26,109 bases of DNA from Treponema sp. (GCA_009786715.1 WQRN01000010.1:1-26109), one strand, 5' to 3'; positions 1-7,347 are shown, counted from the first letter of the stretch. Notes: generated from the letters alone by a model not told the origin. Translations and numbers: made by a program.

Positions 1-974
1 GCGCGAACGGTGCGTTCCATGTCGGTGACTTCTTCCGGGCGTTCATCGATTAAAAGGACGATAAGGTAAACTTCGGGGTGATTTTTGGTGATTGCGTTTG
101 CGATCTTCTGCATCATGATTGTTTTACCGGTTCTAGGCGGTGCGACGATTAACGAGCGCTGACCCTTTCCGATTGGGCAGAAAAGATTGATCACTCTTTC
201 GCTGACACCTTCTGTTGATGTTTCCAAGTCGAGTTTTTTGTTCGGATACAGCGGCGTAAGGTTGTCGAATGGTATGCGGTTTTGCGCGACAGTCGGGTCG
301 TCGTAATTGACCGTTTCAACACGCAGCATTGCAAAGAAACGCTCGCCTTCTTTCGGGCTGCGGATCTGGCCGTAAACCGTGTCGCCTGTTTTAAGCGCGA
401 AAAGTCTTATCTGGCTTGGGCTGATGTAAATGTCGTCAGGACCGGGAAGGTACGAGTTCTGCGGGCTTCTAAGGAATCCATAGCTGTCGGGCAGTATTTC
501 AAGAGAGCCATAGGCGTAAATAATTCCGCCTCTTTCCGTGTGCGCTTTAAGGAGCGCGAAAACTATTTCTTGTTTTTTTAAGACAACCATATCATCGTGC
601 GTAATATTGTAACAAGCTGCAAGTTCACGAAGGTCTTTCATGTTAAGCCTGATAAGTTCGTTTATTGTAAGGCGGGGTTTGCCGTTATCCTGATCCTGAC
701 GCGGGATTGGTTTGCCGTACAAGTCCGGCATGGAAGGTAATTTCGGAAGAGAAGGCAGTTCATCAGTTCTATTCTGATCCGGCTGCGCTTCCTGATCGTT
801 TCCGTTTTCTGATCCGTTAGAATCAAGGGATACTCTTTTTACCCTGACATTTACGCGTCCTGTGCTTTCCGGTTTGTCACCGTTTTCAGGTTCCGCGTCT
901 TGCGTTTCCTCATTATTTTCGGTATCAGTTTGTTCATCATTTGAGGGCCTTCTGCCTCTTTTTAAAACTGCCAT
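1..974 (-). CDS. rho: Transcription termination factor Rho, N-terminal 324 residues (cut by window start)
   Basis: Hexameric RNA-dependent ATPase that loads on untranslated RNA and terminates transcription. I translated it by hand; it runs off the left edge, so only 324 codons are seen. Residues about 1-100 are an acidic, Gln/Asn/Pro-rich tail absent from E. coli Rho. The Rho N-terminal helical part begins near [15 protein letters not shown] (104-118), followed by the RNA-binding cold-shock-like fold with YGFLRS (165-170). The P-loop is PPRTGKT (279-285), where E. coli has PPKAGKT at 179-185, so the extension is close to 100 residues. The Walker B region [16 protein letters not shown] (304-319) is very well conserved. 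The ATG at 972-974 has an AGGTGGT ribosome site just upstream. It has its own promoter and lies downstream of pncC on the same strand. Identification is secure; the role of the tail is unknown. Confidence 0.97.
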   Translation of the reverse strand, partial: MAVLKRGRRPSNDEQTDTENNEETQDAEPENGDKPESTGRVNVRVKRVSLDSNGSENGNDQEAQPDQNRTDELPSLPKLPSMPDLYGKPIPRQDQDNGKPRLTINELIRLNMKDLRELAACYNITHDDMVVLKKQEIVFALLKAHTERGGIIYAYGSLEILPDSYGFLRSPQNSYLPGPDDIYISPSQIRLFALKTGDTVYGQIRSPKEGERFFAMLRVETVNYDDPTVAQNRIPFDNLTPLYPNKKLDLETSTEGVSERVINLFCPIGKGQRSLIVAPPRTGKTIMMQKIANAITKNHPEVYLIVLLIDERPEEVTDMERTVR

Positions 975-1062
975 TTCTACCACCTATGGATTGCGCCGTT
1001 GCCGGCAAGATTTGCTGTTATTGCTTTTATAAACATAAATTGATTTTTGAAATTATACTCCC

Positions 1063-1091
1063 ATTCTAATATTTTCTTTATTTCATGTCAA
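1063..1091 (-). promoter_or_regulatory. Sigma-70 type promoter of rho
   Basis: On the minus strand a consensus TTGACA (1086-1091) is followed after exactly 17 bases by TAGAAT (1063-1068). Initiation near 1055 would give a leader of about 80 bases before the rho ATG at 974. The leader contains a short perfect palindrome, TTGCCGGCAA (999-1008), too tight to form a stable hairpin. A second hexamer TATAAT (1052-1057) has no good -35 at the right distance. Confidence 0.7.
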
Positions 1092-1138
1092 GGCGTTTTC
1101 AATAAACTCTCAACATTCTTTGAAATTTTATAAGTTCA

Positions 1139-1660
1139 TTATATCAGCATATCGATCATTTCAAGCGCCGCAATTGCCGCGCGGATACGCACGGCGTTTC
1201 TGGAACCTGTAAAATGATGTTCCTTATGCTCAGTCTTTGCGGAATTCGCGCAAGCTATCCATACAGTGCCGACAGCCGCGCCGCTTCCGTCTCCGAGAGG
1301 ACCCGCAAGCCCTGTAACAGAAACTCCGATATCCGCGCCGCTTTTATTCATCGCGCCGAGCGCCATCGAACAGGCGGTTTCTTTGCTTACAAGCCCGTAG
1401 GCGCCGAGCTCTTCGCTTTTTAAATCCAGCATTAATATTTTAGCTTCTTTTGTGTAACATACAAAAGAACCCCACAGTACATTTGAAGCGCCGGGAACTT
1501 CGGCCAGTAAACTTGATATCATGCCTGCGGTGCACGATTCGGCTAACGCTAAAGTAACAGAGCGCGCCTTTAATTTTTCAACCGTTGTCTTTGCCGTTAT
1601 TTCCGCCCGGGTTAACAATTGCGGTATGCTTAATTCCGAATCTATATTAAGTTCTAACAT
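1139..1660 (-). CDS. pncC: Nicotinamide-nucleotide amidase / CinA C-terminal domain protein
   Basis: A stand-alone CinA C-terminal domain of 173 residues. Members (PncC, YgaD/YdeJ type) hydrolyse NMN to nicotinate mononucleotide and ammonia in pyridine-nucleotide salvage. Seen in the sequence: ESCTAG (41-46), the family motif with the conserved serine; TGLAGPLGDG (116-125); and FTGSRNAVRIRA near the end, matching the usual F-x-G-x-R-x-x-V-R pattern. No N-terminal molybdopterin-binding domain is present, so it is not full-length CinA. The ATG at 1658-1660 overlaps the end of the bactofilin gene by 14 bases and has no clear ribosome site, which suggests translational coupling. Whether it acts on NMN here is inferred from the family. 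Confidence 0.9.
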   Translation of the reverse strand: MLELNIDSELSIPQLLTRAEITAKTTVEKLKARSVTLALAESCTAGMISSLLAEVPGASNVLWGSFVCYTKEAKILMLDLKSEELGAYGLVSKETACSMALGAMNKSGADIGVSVTGLAGPLGDGSGAAVGTVWIACANSAKTEHKEHHFTGSRNAVRIRAAIAALEMIDMLI

Positions 1661-2075
1661 TACTGCGCTGTAAATCGGCTTTTATTTCTTCCGTTGGACG
1701 GTGAAAAATTTCCACGTCTTTTTCTACGTTTGTCATCTTGCATTTGCCTTCGAACAGAACGCCGTCCGCTATGCGAAGTTTCGCGGCGCTTATATCACCC
1801 TGAACTTTTGCGCCGCTCATCATGTCTACTTTATCAAGCGCGTGTACTGTTCCCAGAATATGACCGAATACCGTAAGCGAATTTACCGTTATGTGATCTG
1901 CGTCTACCACTGCTTCCTTGTCTACTATAAGATCCCCGGACGCGTCAATTGTGCCTTTAAAATTTCCATGAATACGCAGGGTAGTGGCAAATTTCAAAAT
2001 ACCCGTAAAGCTTGTGGTTTTGCCGAGAACTACTATTTCTGTCTTTTCTTTTCTTTTGCCTTCCCTTCTTGGCAT
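1647..2075 (-). CDS. Bactofilin-family cytoskeletal protein
   Basis: Bactofilins (DUF583) polymerise without nucleotide into filaments through a right-handed beta-helix and position cell-wall or motility machinery. The core here starts at TEIVVLGKTTSFTGILKF and shows the repeating G-x-hydrophobic pattern of the family, for example IHGNFKGTIDASGDLIVD, SLTVFGHILGTVHA and AKVQGDISAAKLRIADG. I chose the ATG at 2073-2075 (142 residues) because GAGGG sits six bases upstream. The reading frame stays open to a TTG at 2112-2114, which would add 13 residues encoded across a GC palindrome and has no ribosome site. The gene follows a response regulator and overlaps pncC. The short basic tail before the core (PRREGKRKEK) is typical of membrane- or wall-associated bactofilins. 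Confidence 0.88.
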   Translation of the reverse strand: MPRREGKRKEKTEIVVLGKTTSFTGILKFATTLRIHGNFKGTIDASGDLIVDKEAVVDADHITVNSLTVFGHILGTVHALDKVDMMSGAKVQGDISAAKLRIADGVLFEGKCKMTNVEKDVEIFHRPTEEIKADLQRSNVRT

Positions 2076-2091
2076 TTTACCCTCATTGTCA

Positions 2092-2107
2092 GCCGGCCGG
2101 CCGGCCG
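2092..2107. repeat. GC-only palindrome: tandem CCGG run
   Basis: Bases 2092-2107 read gccggccggccggccg, with a perfect 14-base palindrome at 2092-2105. It lies between the response regulator and the bactofilin start, directly ahead of the bactofilin ribosome site, in an otherwise moderate-GC region. It could fold in the mRNA or cruciform in the DNA; its function is unknown. Confidence 0.75.
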
Positions 2108-2121
2108 CGCTCAAAATCGAA

Positions 2122-2140
2122 AATTAAACGGAGTTTAATT
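2122..2140 (-). terminator. AT-rich hairpin after the response regulator (weak terminator or attenuator candidate)
   Basis: A perfect 8-base inverted repeat (arms 2122-2129 and 2133-2140, loop 2130-2132) begins one base after the response-regulator stop codon. On the transcribed minus strand it is AATTAAAC-TCC-GTTTAATT followed by TTCGATTTTG. The stem has only one G-C pair, so it is probably a weak terminator, an attenuator or an RNA-processing structure. Confidence 0.35.
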
Positions 2141-2141
2141 A

Positions 2142-2870
2142 TTATTGCTCCTGATGAAGGAACTTCCGTATCTGGCTTTCCAGAACCGAAAGACCTATCT
2201 CGTCTTTTTTCAGATTATCCCATTCATTGATTGTTTTTTCAATCCTTGCGTCAAGCGCCGCGATATGTTTTCGTACGGAAAGGATCTGCTCGCTTACAGG
2301 CGTTACAAGTCCCAAAAGAATTTCAGGATTGAAGTTCGCGCTGTCTGCCGACGCGTTTTCGCTTATCATGGAAATCGCTTTGTCTAATTCGTCAATGCTT
2401 CCTACAAATGCCGAAAGATTATCCTTTAAATCCCTGTTTAATTCTTCCGCGAGGGCAAGACGGGTTTCGCGGACTTTTATCTGTTCGAATAACTCGCGGT
2501 TACGCAATACGGCGTTTATACGCGCGAGAACTTCCGTAAAATTGAATGGTTTTGTTATGTAATCATCCGCTCCGGCTTCAAAACCCGCGACTTTATTTTT
2601 TACATCATCAAGAGCCGACAGCATTATTACGGAAATATTTTTATAATTCGGATCGCTTTTTATCTGTTTTGTGATATCGCAGCCTGTCATTCCCGGCATG
2701 ATATTGTCCAGAATAATCAAATCGGGCAGGAACTTTTTTACTTTTTCAAGAACATCCGGCCCATTATCGCATTTTTCAACCACAAAACCGAGCTTAGACA
2801 GCATTACTTCGAAAAAATCCAGATTTATTGTTTCGTCATCGGCGATTAATATTTTTTTCTGGGTGTTCAT
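2142..2870 (-). CDS. Response regulator: receiver domain plus C-terminal helical/coiled-coil region
   Basis: Residues 1-122 form a complete receiver domain: acidic pocket D11-D12, phospho-acceptor D55 in LIILDNIMPG, switch serine S85 in VIMLSA, and lysine K107 in ITKPF. The remaining 120 residues have no recognisable DNA-binding, GGDEF or HD output domain. They look helical with heptad-like stretches (about 125-160 and 190-240). Such regulators usually act by protein contact, often with a kinase or scaffold encoded elsewhere. The ATG at 2868-2870 has AGAGGAAG just upstream and lies inside the end of lnt (35-base overlap), so the two are co-translated. No histidine kinase gene is visible in the window. 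The partner and output are unknown. Confidence 0.9.
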   Translation of the reverse strand: MNTQKKILIADDETINLDFFEVMLSKLGFVVEKCDNGPDVLEKVKKFLPDLIILDNIMPGMTGCDITKQIKSDPNYKNISVIMLSALDDVKNKVAGFEAGADDYITKPFNFTEVLARINAVLRNRELFEQIKVRETRLALAEELNRDLKDNLSAFVGSIDELDKAISMISENASADSANFNPEILLGLVTPVSEQILSVRKHIAALDARIEKTINEWDNLKKDEIGLSVLESQIRKFLHQEQ

Positions 2871-4476
2871 TGCTTCCTCTGCTTCTTAGTTTTCTCATTG
2901 TACACCATAACGCCCCGAAAAGCAACATGACAAATGCCGCAATTGTCAAGAAAATGCCGAAATAATCGCCATTTTTTGTATATACGGTAATATTTTTTAT
3001 TAGGGGGATTTTTACATTGAGATTTGTCTCTGTAAAAGGCGGCGCGTGATAAATTACCCTGCCGTTCGGATCGATTGCGCATGTCTGTCCTGACGTAGTA
3101 GAGCGGACCAAAGGCCGGTTATTCTCAACCGCTCTGAAAACCGCCATTGTAAGGTGCTGGTATTGGGCTGAGAGGCTGTTTGACCATGCATCATTGGAAA
3201 GATTGATAAGAACATCCGCGCCTTTGCGTGTAAAATTCCTTGAAATATAGCCAAACGTATCTTCAAAGCAGATAGGAGATGCGAAAGTGAATCCCGGCCC
3301 GTTAAAAATTGTCTCTTCTGTGCCTTTTTCCCAAAAATGAGTATCCGCTTCTTTAAGCCACTTGTAAAATCCGGGAAATTGCTTCTGGTATGGAAAATGT
3401 TCTGTAAACGGAACCAGATGCAGTTTTCTGTATGTGCTTGTATTAACTCCGTTTTCAAAGAGCATTGCCGCGTTATAATCAACCCTATGTCTCTCTGCCG
3501 CATTAGGGTTGAGCGCGCTGTCCCTGCGGGCATCGTCATTCCCGATTAAAAACGGTACATCCTGATTTGATAGGTATTCCAGCAGATCCCTGACAAGCGC
3601 CCATGAATTTTGATCATCTCTGTATGTTGTATGCCAGTAAATGCGGGGTATAAACGCTGTTTCAGGCCAGACAACCATCTGCGGCTTAGGCTCAGATGCA
3701 AGCGCTTTATCAGAAAGCCTGATGAGATTATTTAGGTCTTTACGATACGATTCTGTAACCTGCCATGCCAGCGGCGACCTTGACGCCTCCCAAGGATCTG
3801 TATTGTGCTGAATAAGCGCGATATTCGCCGAAGGATAAGATGAATAATCCTTCATATTGATGAATCCAAAGATAAATACGCCAATCAATATTACAAGCCA
3901 TATTAAGAGCGGTAAAAATTCTTTTTTATAATTTTTTGTAATTGAAGCCAGACAGAATGAAGGGAACGTGACAATCGCGCTTACGCCCCAGACGCCTGTG
4001 ACGCTTGCGATTTGGATTAAAGGTATTATGCGCCATTGGGAGTAGCCGATTACTCCGTAGGAATAGCCGGTGAATCCTTTTGTACGCAGGTATTCGTAAG
4101 CAATCCATATTAGCCATTGAACAATGAATCCGCGTTTCGGGAAAAATATTATTGCTATTTTTAATAAAACAAAAACCGCCGCCATGTAAAAAAGAAACAG
4201 AGTGTAAGCGATAACCCCCGCAAGCGGATGAAATGTGCCGAGCCAATAATTGAATAACGCGTAAGATGAAAAACCGTAAAGTGCGCCCCACGCGGCGCAT
4301 TGTAAAAGATTGTCTTTTCTAATAACTATCAGGATTGGAAGGAGGGCAAACCACGCAAAAAACGGAACGCCGTTTCTAAAAACCGGATTCGGAAATGATA
4401 GAGCGAAAAGAACCGACGCAAGGATAACAAGCCCAAAGCGGATTAAAATTTGTTTAACCCGGCTGTTGTTATTCAT
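2836..4476 (-). CDS. lnt: Apolipoprotein N-acyltransferase
   Basis: Integral inner-membrane enzyme that adds the third acyl chain to the N-terminal cysteine of lipoproteins. The 546-residue length is near the family norm. Residues 10-205 hold about six hydrophobic segments, residues 215-490 the nitrilase-like catalytic domain, and 504-525 a final membrane helix. The catalytic triad is visible: E272 in VVWPETAF, K351 in TYRKLHLVPF and C403 in PICFEDTFG, matching E267/K335/C387 of E. coli. The ATG at 4474-4476 follows AAGGAT. It lies 21 bases after hup and overlaps the response regulator at its 3' end. Spirochaetes are rich in lipoproteins, and one candidate substrate is encoded at 14526-15035. 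Confidence 0.97.
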   Translation of the reverse strand: MNNNSRVKQILIRFGLVILASVLFALSFPNPVFRNGVPFFAWFALLPILIVIRKDNLLQCAAWGALYGFSSYALFNYWLGTFHPLAGVIAYTLFLFYMAAVFVLLKIAIIFFPKRGFIVQWLIWIAYEYLRTKGFTGYSYGVIGYSQWRIIPLIQIASVTGVWGVSAIVTFPSFCLASITKNYKKEFLPLLIWLVILIGVFIFGFINMKDYSSYPSANIALIQHNTDPWEASRSPLAWQVTESYRKDLNNLIRLSDKALASEPKPQMVVWPETAFIPRIYWHTTYRDDQNSWALVRDLLEYLSNQDVPFLIGNDDARRDSALNPNAAERHRVDYNAAMLFENGVNTSTYRKLHLVPFTEHFPYQKQFPGFYKWLKEADTHFWEKGTEETIFNGPGFTFASPICFEDTFGYISRNFTRKGADVLINLSNDAWSNSLSAQYQHLTMAVFRAVENNRPLVRSTTSGQTCAIDPNGRVIYHAPPFTETNLNVKIPLIKNITVYTKNGDYFGIFLTIAAFVMLLFGALWCTMRKLRSRGSNEHPEKNINRR

Positions 4477-4497
4477 ATTATCCTTGTCTATAAATTC

Positions 4498-4827
4498 TTA
4501 TGATTTTTTCTTGGATTTGACATTATCGTCGTTAATCGCCCAGACAGCTTGCTTTAACTCTCTTCCTGAACGGAAGGCGACAGCGCCGTGTGAACGGATT
4601 GTAATTGTTTCGCCTGTTCTTGGATTACGCGCTTTCGGACGCGCTTTGCGCACCTTTACTTCGAATGTTCCAAAACCGCGAATTTCAATTACCTGGCGGC
4701 GCATCAGAGCCTCTTTCATTTCATCAATGATAAGATCGATTGCGCCGCGGGCTTCTGCGCGGCTCATACCTGTTTTTTCATACAGAGCGTCCACAATGTC
4801 TGCTTTTGTATATTTTTTTACAGCCAT
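4498..4827 (-). CDS. hup: HU/IHF-family nucleoid DNA-binding protein
   Basis: A 109-residue DNA-bending protein. Residues 1-45 are the dimerising helices (start KKYTKADIVDALYEKTGM). The beta-arm region carries IEIRGFGTFEVKVRKARPKA, then RNPRTGETITI at the arm tip, then VAFRSGRELKQAV. The basic, lysine-rich C-terminal tail (KSKKKS) extends beyond the usual 90-residue HU length. The ATG is one base downstream of the rpsT stop codon, with only a poor ribosome site inside the rpsT end, so translation is probably coupled. HU rather than IHF is the safer call because no partner subunit is seen. Confidence 0.95.
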   Translation of the reverse strand: MAVKKYTKADIVDALYEKTGMSRAEARGAIDLIIDEMKEALMRRQVIEIRGFGTFEVKVRKARPKARNPRTGETITIRSHGAVAFRSGRELKQAVWAINDDNVKSKKKS

Positions 4828-4828
4828 A

Positions 4829-5101
4829 TTATTGAGCCGCTTTCATTGTATTGTAGTAACGCTGCATTCTCGATTTTTTTCTCGCCGCCGCGTTCCTTGT
4901 AATGATTCCTTTTCCGGCTGCCGTATCAATTTTTTTGATCATTTCCTTTAACGCAGCTTCCGCTTCAGGATCCTTTTTCTGTGTGAGAACTACAAATCTT
5001 TTAACGCTTGTTTTTACTGCGCTCTTTGCCGATTTATTACGAAGGCGGCGTTCTTCACTCTTTCGGTGCCGCTTTTCCGCTGAACTGCTTTTCTTTGCCA
5101 A
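4829..5101 (-). CDS. rpsT: 30S ribosomal protein S20
   Basis: Small basic primary 16S rRNA-binding protein of 90 residues, the usual length. The N-terminus KKSSSAEKRHRKSEERRLRN and the C-terminal KGIITRNAAARKKSRM are diagnostic. The start is a TTG at 5099-5101 preceded by GGAGGT with a six-base spacer; no in-frame ATG is better placed. E. coli rpsT also starts with UUG, and that codon takes part in autogenous repression there, so the rare start may be functional here too. It is followed one base later by hup and preceded by a 56-residue zinc-ribbon gene. Confidence 0.97.
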   Translation of the reverse strand: MAKKSSSAEKRHRKSEERRLRNKSAKSAVKTSVKRFVVLTQKKDPEAEAALKEMIKKIDTAAGKGIITRNAAARKKSRMQRYYNTMKAAQ

Positions 5102-5140
5102 AGGATGACCTCCAAATATTCTTTTGTTTAAGCATACGGT

Positions 5141-5311
5141 TTAATGAAAATCAGACGGACGTCTTTCTTTCCGTTTGCATTTTTCACATTCCGCCATATT
5201 TTTAACCTTGCCGCTTTCGAAGAGAGTTTTCATTTTGATTTCTCCGCCGCATGAACACATAAATCTCTGTGTCGCGCTCGCGGTACGGCTGTTTTTACTG
5301 GCCTGTGCCAT
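5141..5311 (-). CDS. Small zinc-ribbon protein, 56 residues
   Basis: A short gene read directly from the minus strand. The ATG at 5309-5311 is preceded by TTAGGAGAAAACT, an excellent AGGAG ribosome site, and the frame ends with TAA at 5141-5143. The product has four cysteines in two pairs, CSC at 19-21 and CEKC at 42-45, about 20 residues apart, with basic residues around the second pair (KCKRKERR). This spacing suggests a zinc-binding ribbon or knuckle, similar in size to L33-type or FmdB-like small proteins, but I do not recognise the family. It is the first gene after a promoter and lies 39 bases ahead of rpsT, so it is probably ribosome- or nucleic-acid-related. That role is inferred from context only. 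Confidence 0.8.
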   Translation of the reverse strand: MAQASKNSRTASATQRFMCSCGGEIKMKTLFESGKVKNMAECEKCKRKERRPSDFH

Positions 5312-5340
5312 AGTTTTCTCCTAAGAATTAGTATGTAAAA

Positions 5341-5369
5341 AAGGTACTTAATTGCTAATAAAATGTCAA
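5341..5369 (-). promoter_or_regulatory. Candidate promoter of the zinc-ribbon/rpsT/hup/lnt run
   Basis: On the minus strand a consensus TTGACA (5364-5369) is followed after 17 bases by TACCTT (5341-5346), a weak -10. The predicted start near 5334 gives a short leader containing the AGGAG of the zinc-ribbon gene. The TGA stop codon of the upstream ComFB gene lies inside the -35 hexamer, so the promoter begins exactly where that gene ends. Confidence 0.5.
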
Positions 5370-6085
5370 CCGTTCTGCTCCGCTTCGCCGGGCGGGAAAA
5401 GATATAAATCCGGCAATTTGAAAGTGCGGTTAAGCGCATACGACTGCGGATTATGGAATCTGCTTGTTGTCGAAATACTGAAGAAGTGAATCAACGGTTC
5501 ATGCTCAGGCGAATCAATTTTTATGGAAAATTTAAAATCCTTTATGTCATCGGGAATATCTGCCGGAATTGGAAGCGGCCAGAAGCTGTAAGCGCCCGGG
5601 GTGCTTGGAACCATTCGGAACGGATTTTGCCAGTTGTTGTTTCTCATGGCGACCAATCTCCCTTCATGAAGGAGAACGATATCAACGCCTGTTATCGGTT
5701 CAAAACTTATTCCGTCAAATATGCGGCCGGCGATTGTCGGGATGTCGTACATGGGGCTGTTAACTTTCGGCAATGTTGTTGGGGTTCCGTCGTGAGGAGC
5801 TGTCGGACGCATGTTATGGTTTACAACACGCAAGCCCTTGTAAACAAGCGTAGTTATGTCGGCTTCAATCTGCTGGTGCTTTACGCCGGATTGTTCGATC
5901 CTGGTAAATCCCCTGTTAGATACAATGTAGTTAGGTTCGATCCTGTTAAGAGTATAGCAGACCGTATCGATGCGGCATTGATAACATAGGCAAAAATTCT
6001 CCGGATTACCTCCGGCTTGAATCCCGTCAAAGATCTCCTGTACCGAGCCAAACACAAGGTCTTCGTTCGTGTTATGAATATCCAT
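5366..6085 (-). CDS. ComFB-domain protein fused to a beta-sandwich-like C-terminal domain
   Basis: Residues 1-100 match the ComFB (late competence) domain pattern: an N-terminal helix, FCLCYQCRIDTVCYTLNRI (31-49) with cysteines 32, 34, 37 and 43, PNYIVSNRGF (51-60), and a QQIEADITTLVYKGLRVV helix (71-88) ending near PHDG. Cyanobacterial ComFB proteins have been reported to bind cyclic dinucleotides, so a receptor role is a reasonable inference. Residues about 115-230 look like a beta-rich carboxypeptidase-regulatory or transthyretin-like fold (IAGRIFDGISFEPITGVDI, then PFRMVPSTPGAYSFWPL). I do not recognise this fusion. The ATG at 6083-6085 follows GGAGG with a five-base spacer and lies 16 bases after the HD gene, so the two form an operon. 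No signal peptide is seen; it is probably cytoplasmic. Confidence 0.75.
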   Translation of the reverse strand: MDIHNTNEDLVFGSVQEIFDGIQAGGNPENFCLCYQCRIDTVCYTLNRIEPNYIVSNRGFTRIEQSGVKHQQIEADITTLVYKGLRVVNHNMRPTAPHDGTPTTLPKVNSPMYDIPTIAGRIFDGISFEPITGVDIVLLHEGRLVAMRNNNWQNPFRMVPSTPGAYSFWPLPIPADIPDDIKDFKFSIKIDSPEHEPLIHFFSISTTSRFHNPQSYALNRTFKLPDLYLFPPGEAEQNG

Positions 6086-6101
6086 CTAAGCCTCCATATA
6101 A

Positions 6102-7337
6102 CTACTTATATAATATACTACAAGCCTGAACAAATGTCTCCACATTTTTCTTATATTTTTGATTAAAAAATATTCTAATTGTGTACAGCGTCTGGATGAA
6201 TGAATTTACCATCTCCGGCTTAAAAGCGCTGGAACTGCTTCCAAAACTGCGTTCCTCGTCGATAACAAAAAGACCTGTTTCAAAGGATACTGGTTCCGGT
6301 ACATCGATTATAATATCTTTCCCTGAAATATCCAAGCCTTTACGCCTTAATTCATCCGCAAGTTTTTCTTCATACTTTACTCTTCCATTTGTTTCTCTTA
6401 GCGCTGTAAAATCTGTCTTTTCAGGCGGAATTTCAACAGCTGTTGCGAAAATTCTGCCTTCCCGCACCGATTCTATCAGTGAATTTTGCCCAAGAAGTGA
6501 AAAAAGACCGTTATCATCAAGATCGTACAGATCATTTCCTGATAATTCACCCGAATTGAGGTCGTTTATAAGGGCTTTTTTAACCATTGCAGTAGCGGCG
6601 CGTACCTGACGATGCCAATATACGGTTCTATACATCAAATATTTAGAAAAAAGGATCGATTCTACGTTAGGAATCAGCCGGGAATCAATATCTGCGCCTC
6701 TTTCCTTGTTTGGATACAGTCTTGAAAGGATAAAATCGACATCCTGCGCGCCGTATGGCACTCCGCAGTACCTCGCATCGCGGTTTAAATAATCGAGTTT
6801 ATCAGGATCAAGCGCGCCGGAAAGCAGTTTGCGGTAAAAAAGCAGTTCGCTGTCTTTCGCTTCCATTTCTTTGTCCACAATAGCCGCTGTAAATGCGGGA
6901 TCCGCACCTGTCGCTCCGACAAGGCTGCGCATTGGTTCTTGTAAAATAATTCCGCCTGTAAGCGATTCATGGGATGTAAGAGACAATTCTTTTAAAGAGT
7001 GAGTATAGGGAAAGTGCCCTAGATCGTGAAGGAGACAGGCGGCAAGGAAGGATTTAACGCCTTCATGGGTCAGCCACGAGGCGCCGCGCTCGGTAAGGTT
7101 TTGAAGAAGCCGTCTTCCGATGTGGTATACGCCTATGGAGTGGCTTGCCCTTGTGTGGGTGGCGCCGGGATAGACAAGATAGACAGGGCCTAACTGCATA
7201 ATTCTTGTAAGACGCATAAACGGGGCGGATTCAGCCATAAGAGCCTGTTTTTCGGTCATATATATATGCCCCCACAGGACATCTCTTATAGGGTGGGTAT
7301 AATCTTCTGTCAGTGAGGCTTCGATTGTGCTTTTCAT
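6102..7337 (-). CDS. HD-superfamily phosphohydrolase (COG1078, dNTPase-like)
   Basis: A 411-residue HD-domain protein related to dGTP triphosphohydrolases. Metal-binding residues are visible: H66 in ASHSIGVYH, H104-D105 in LLHDLGHFPYTHS, and D182 in DPDKLDYLNRDARY. The segment FMRLTRIMQLGPVYLVYPGA before the HD core and SHESLTGGII after it are typical of the COG1078 group, whose characterised members hydrolyse deoxynucleotide triphosphates; some also work on other phosphoesters. The C-terminal 120 residues are less conserved. The ATG at 7335-7337 lacks a convincing ribosome site, but a perfect TATAAT ends ten bases upstream. It is followed by the ComFB fusion gene. The true substrate is not deducible. 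Confidence 0.88.
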   Translation of the reverse strand: MKSTIEASLTEDYTHPIRDVLWGHIYMTEKQALMAESAPFMRLTRIMQLGPVYLVYPGATHTRASHSIGVYHIGRRLLQNLTERGASWLTHEGVKSFLAACLLHDLGHFPYTHSLKELSLTSHESLTGGIILQEPMRSLVGATGADPAFTAAIVDKEMEAKDSELLFYRKLLSGALDPDKLDYLNRDARYCGVPYGAQDVDFILSRLYPNKERGADIDSRLIPNVESILFSKYLMYRTVYWHRQVRAATAMVKKALINDLNSGELSGNDLYDLDDNGLFSLLGQNSLIESVREGRIFATAVEIPPEKTDFTALRETNGRVKYEEKLADELRRKGLDISGKDIIIDVPEPVSFETGLFVIDEERSFGSSSSAFKPEMVNSFIQTLYTIRIFFNQKYKKNVETFVQACSILYK

Positions 7338-7347
7338 TACCGCGAAT

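Noticed and set aside
999..1008. Palindrome TTGCCGGCAA in the rho leader as an operator or hairpin
   Set aside because: A single 10-base palindrome without spacer or second copy is weak evidence of a binding site.
1052..1057. TATAAT in the rho leader as the main -10
   Set aside because: The hexamer 17 bases upstream is a poor -35, while TTGACA pairs perfectly with TAGAAT at 1063-1068.
2076..2114. Longer bactofilin start at TTG 2112-2114
   Set aside because: It would translate through the GC palindrome and has no ribosome site, whereas ATG 2073-2075 has GAGGG at good spacing.
4310..4951. A 213-codon open frame on the plus strand opposite lnt, hup and rpsT
   Set aside because: It is antisense to three clearly conserved genes, has no ribosome site and its translation has no recognisable pattern; it is a shadow.
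5230..5439. A 69-codon minus-strand frame overlapping the zinc-ribbon gene
   Set aside because: It is out of frame with the cysteine-rich frame that has the AGGAG site and spans the ComFB stop and the promoter.
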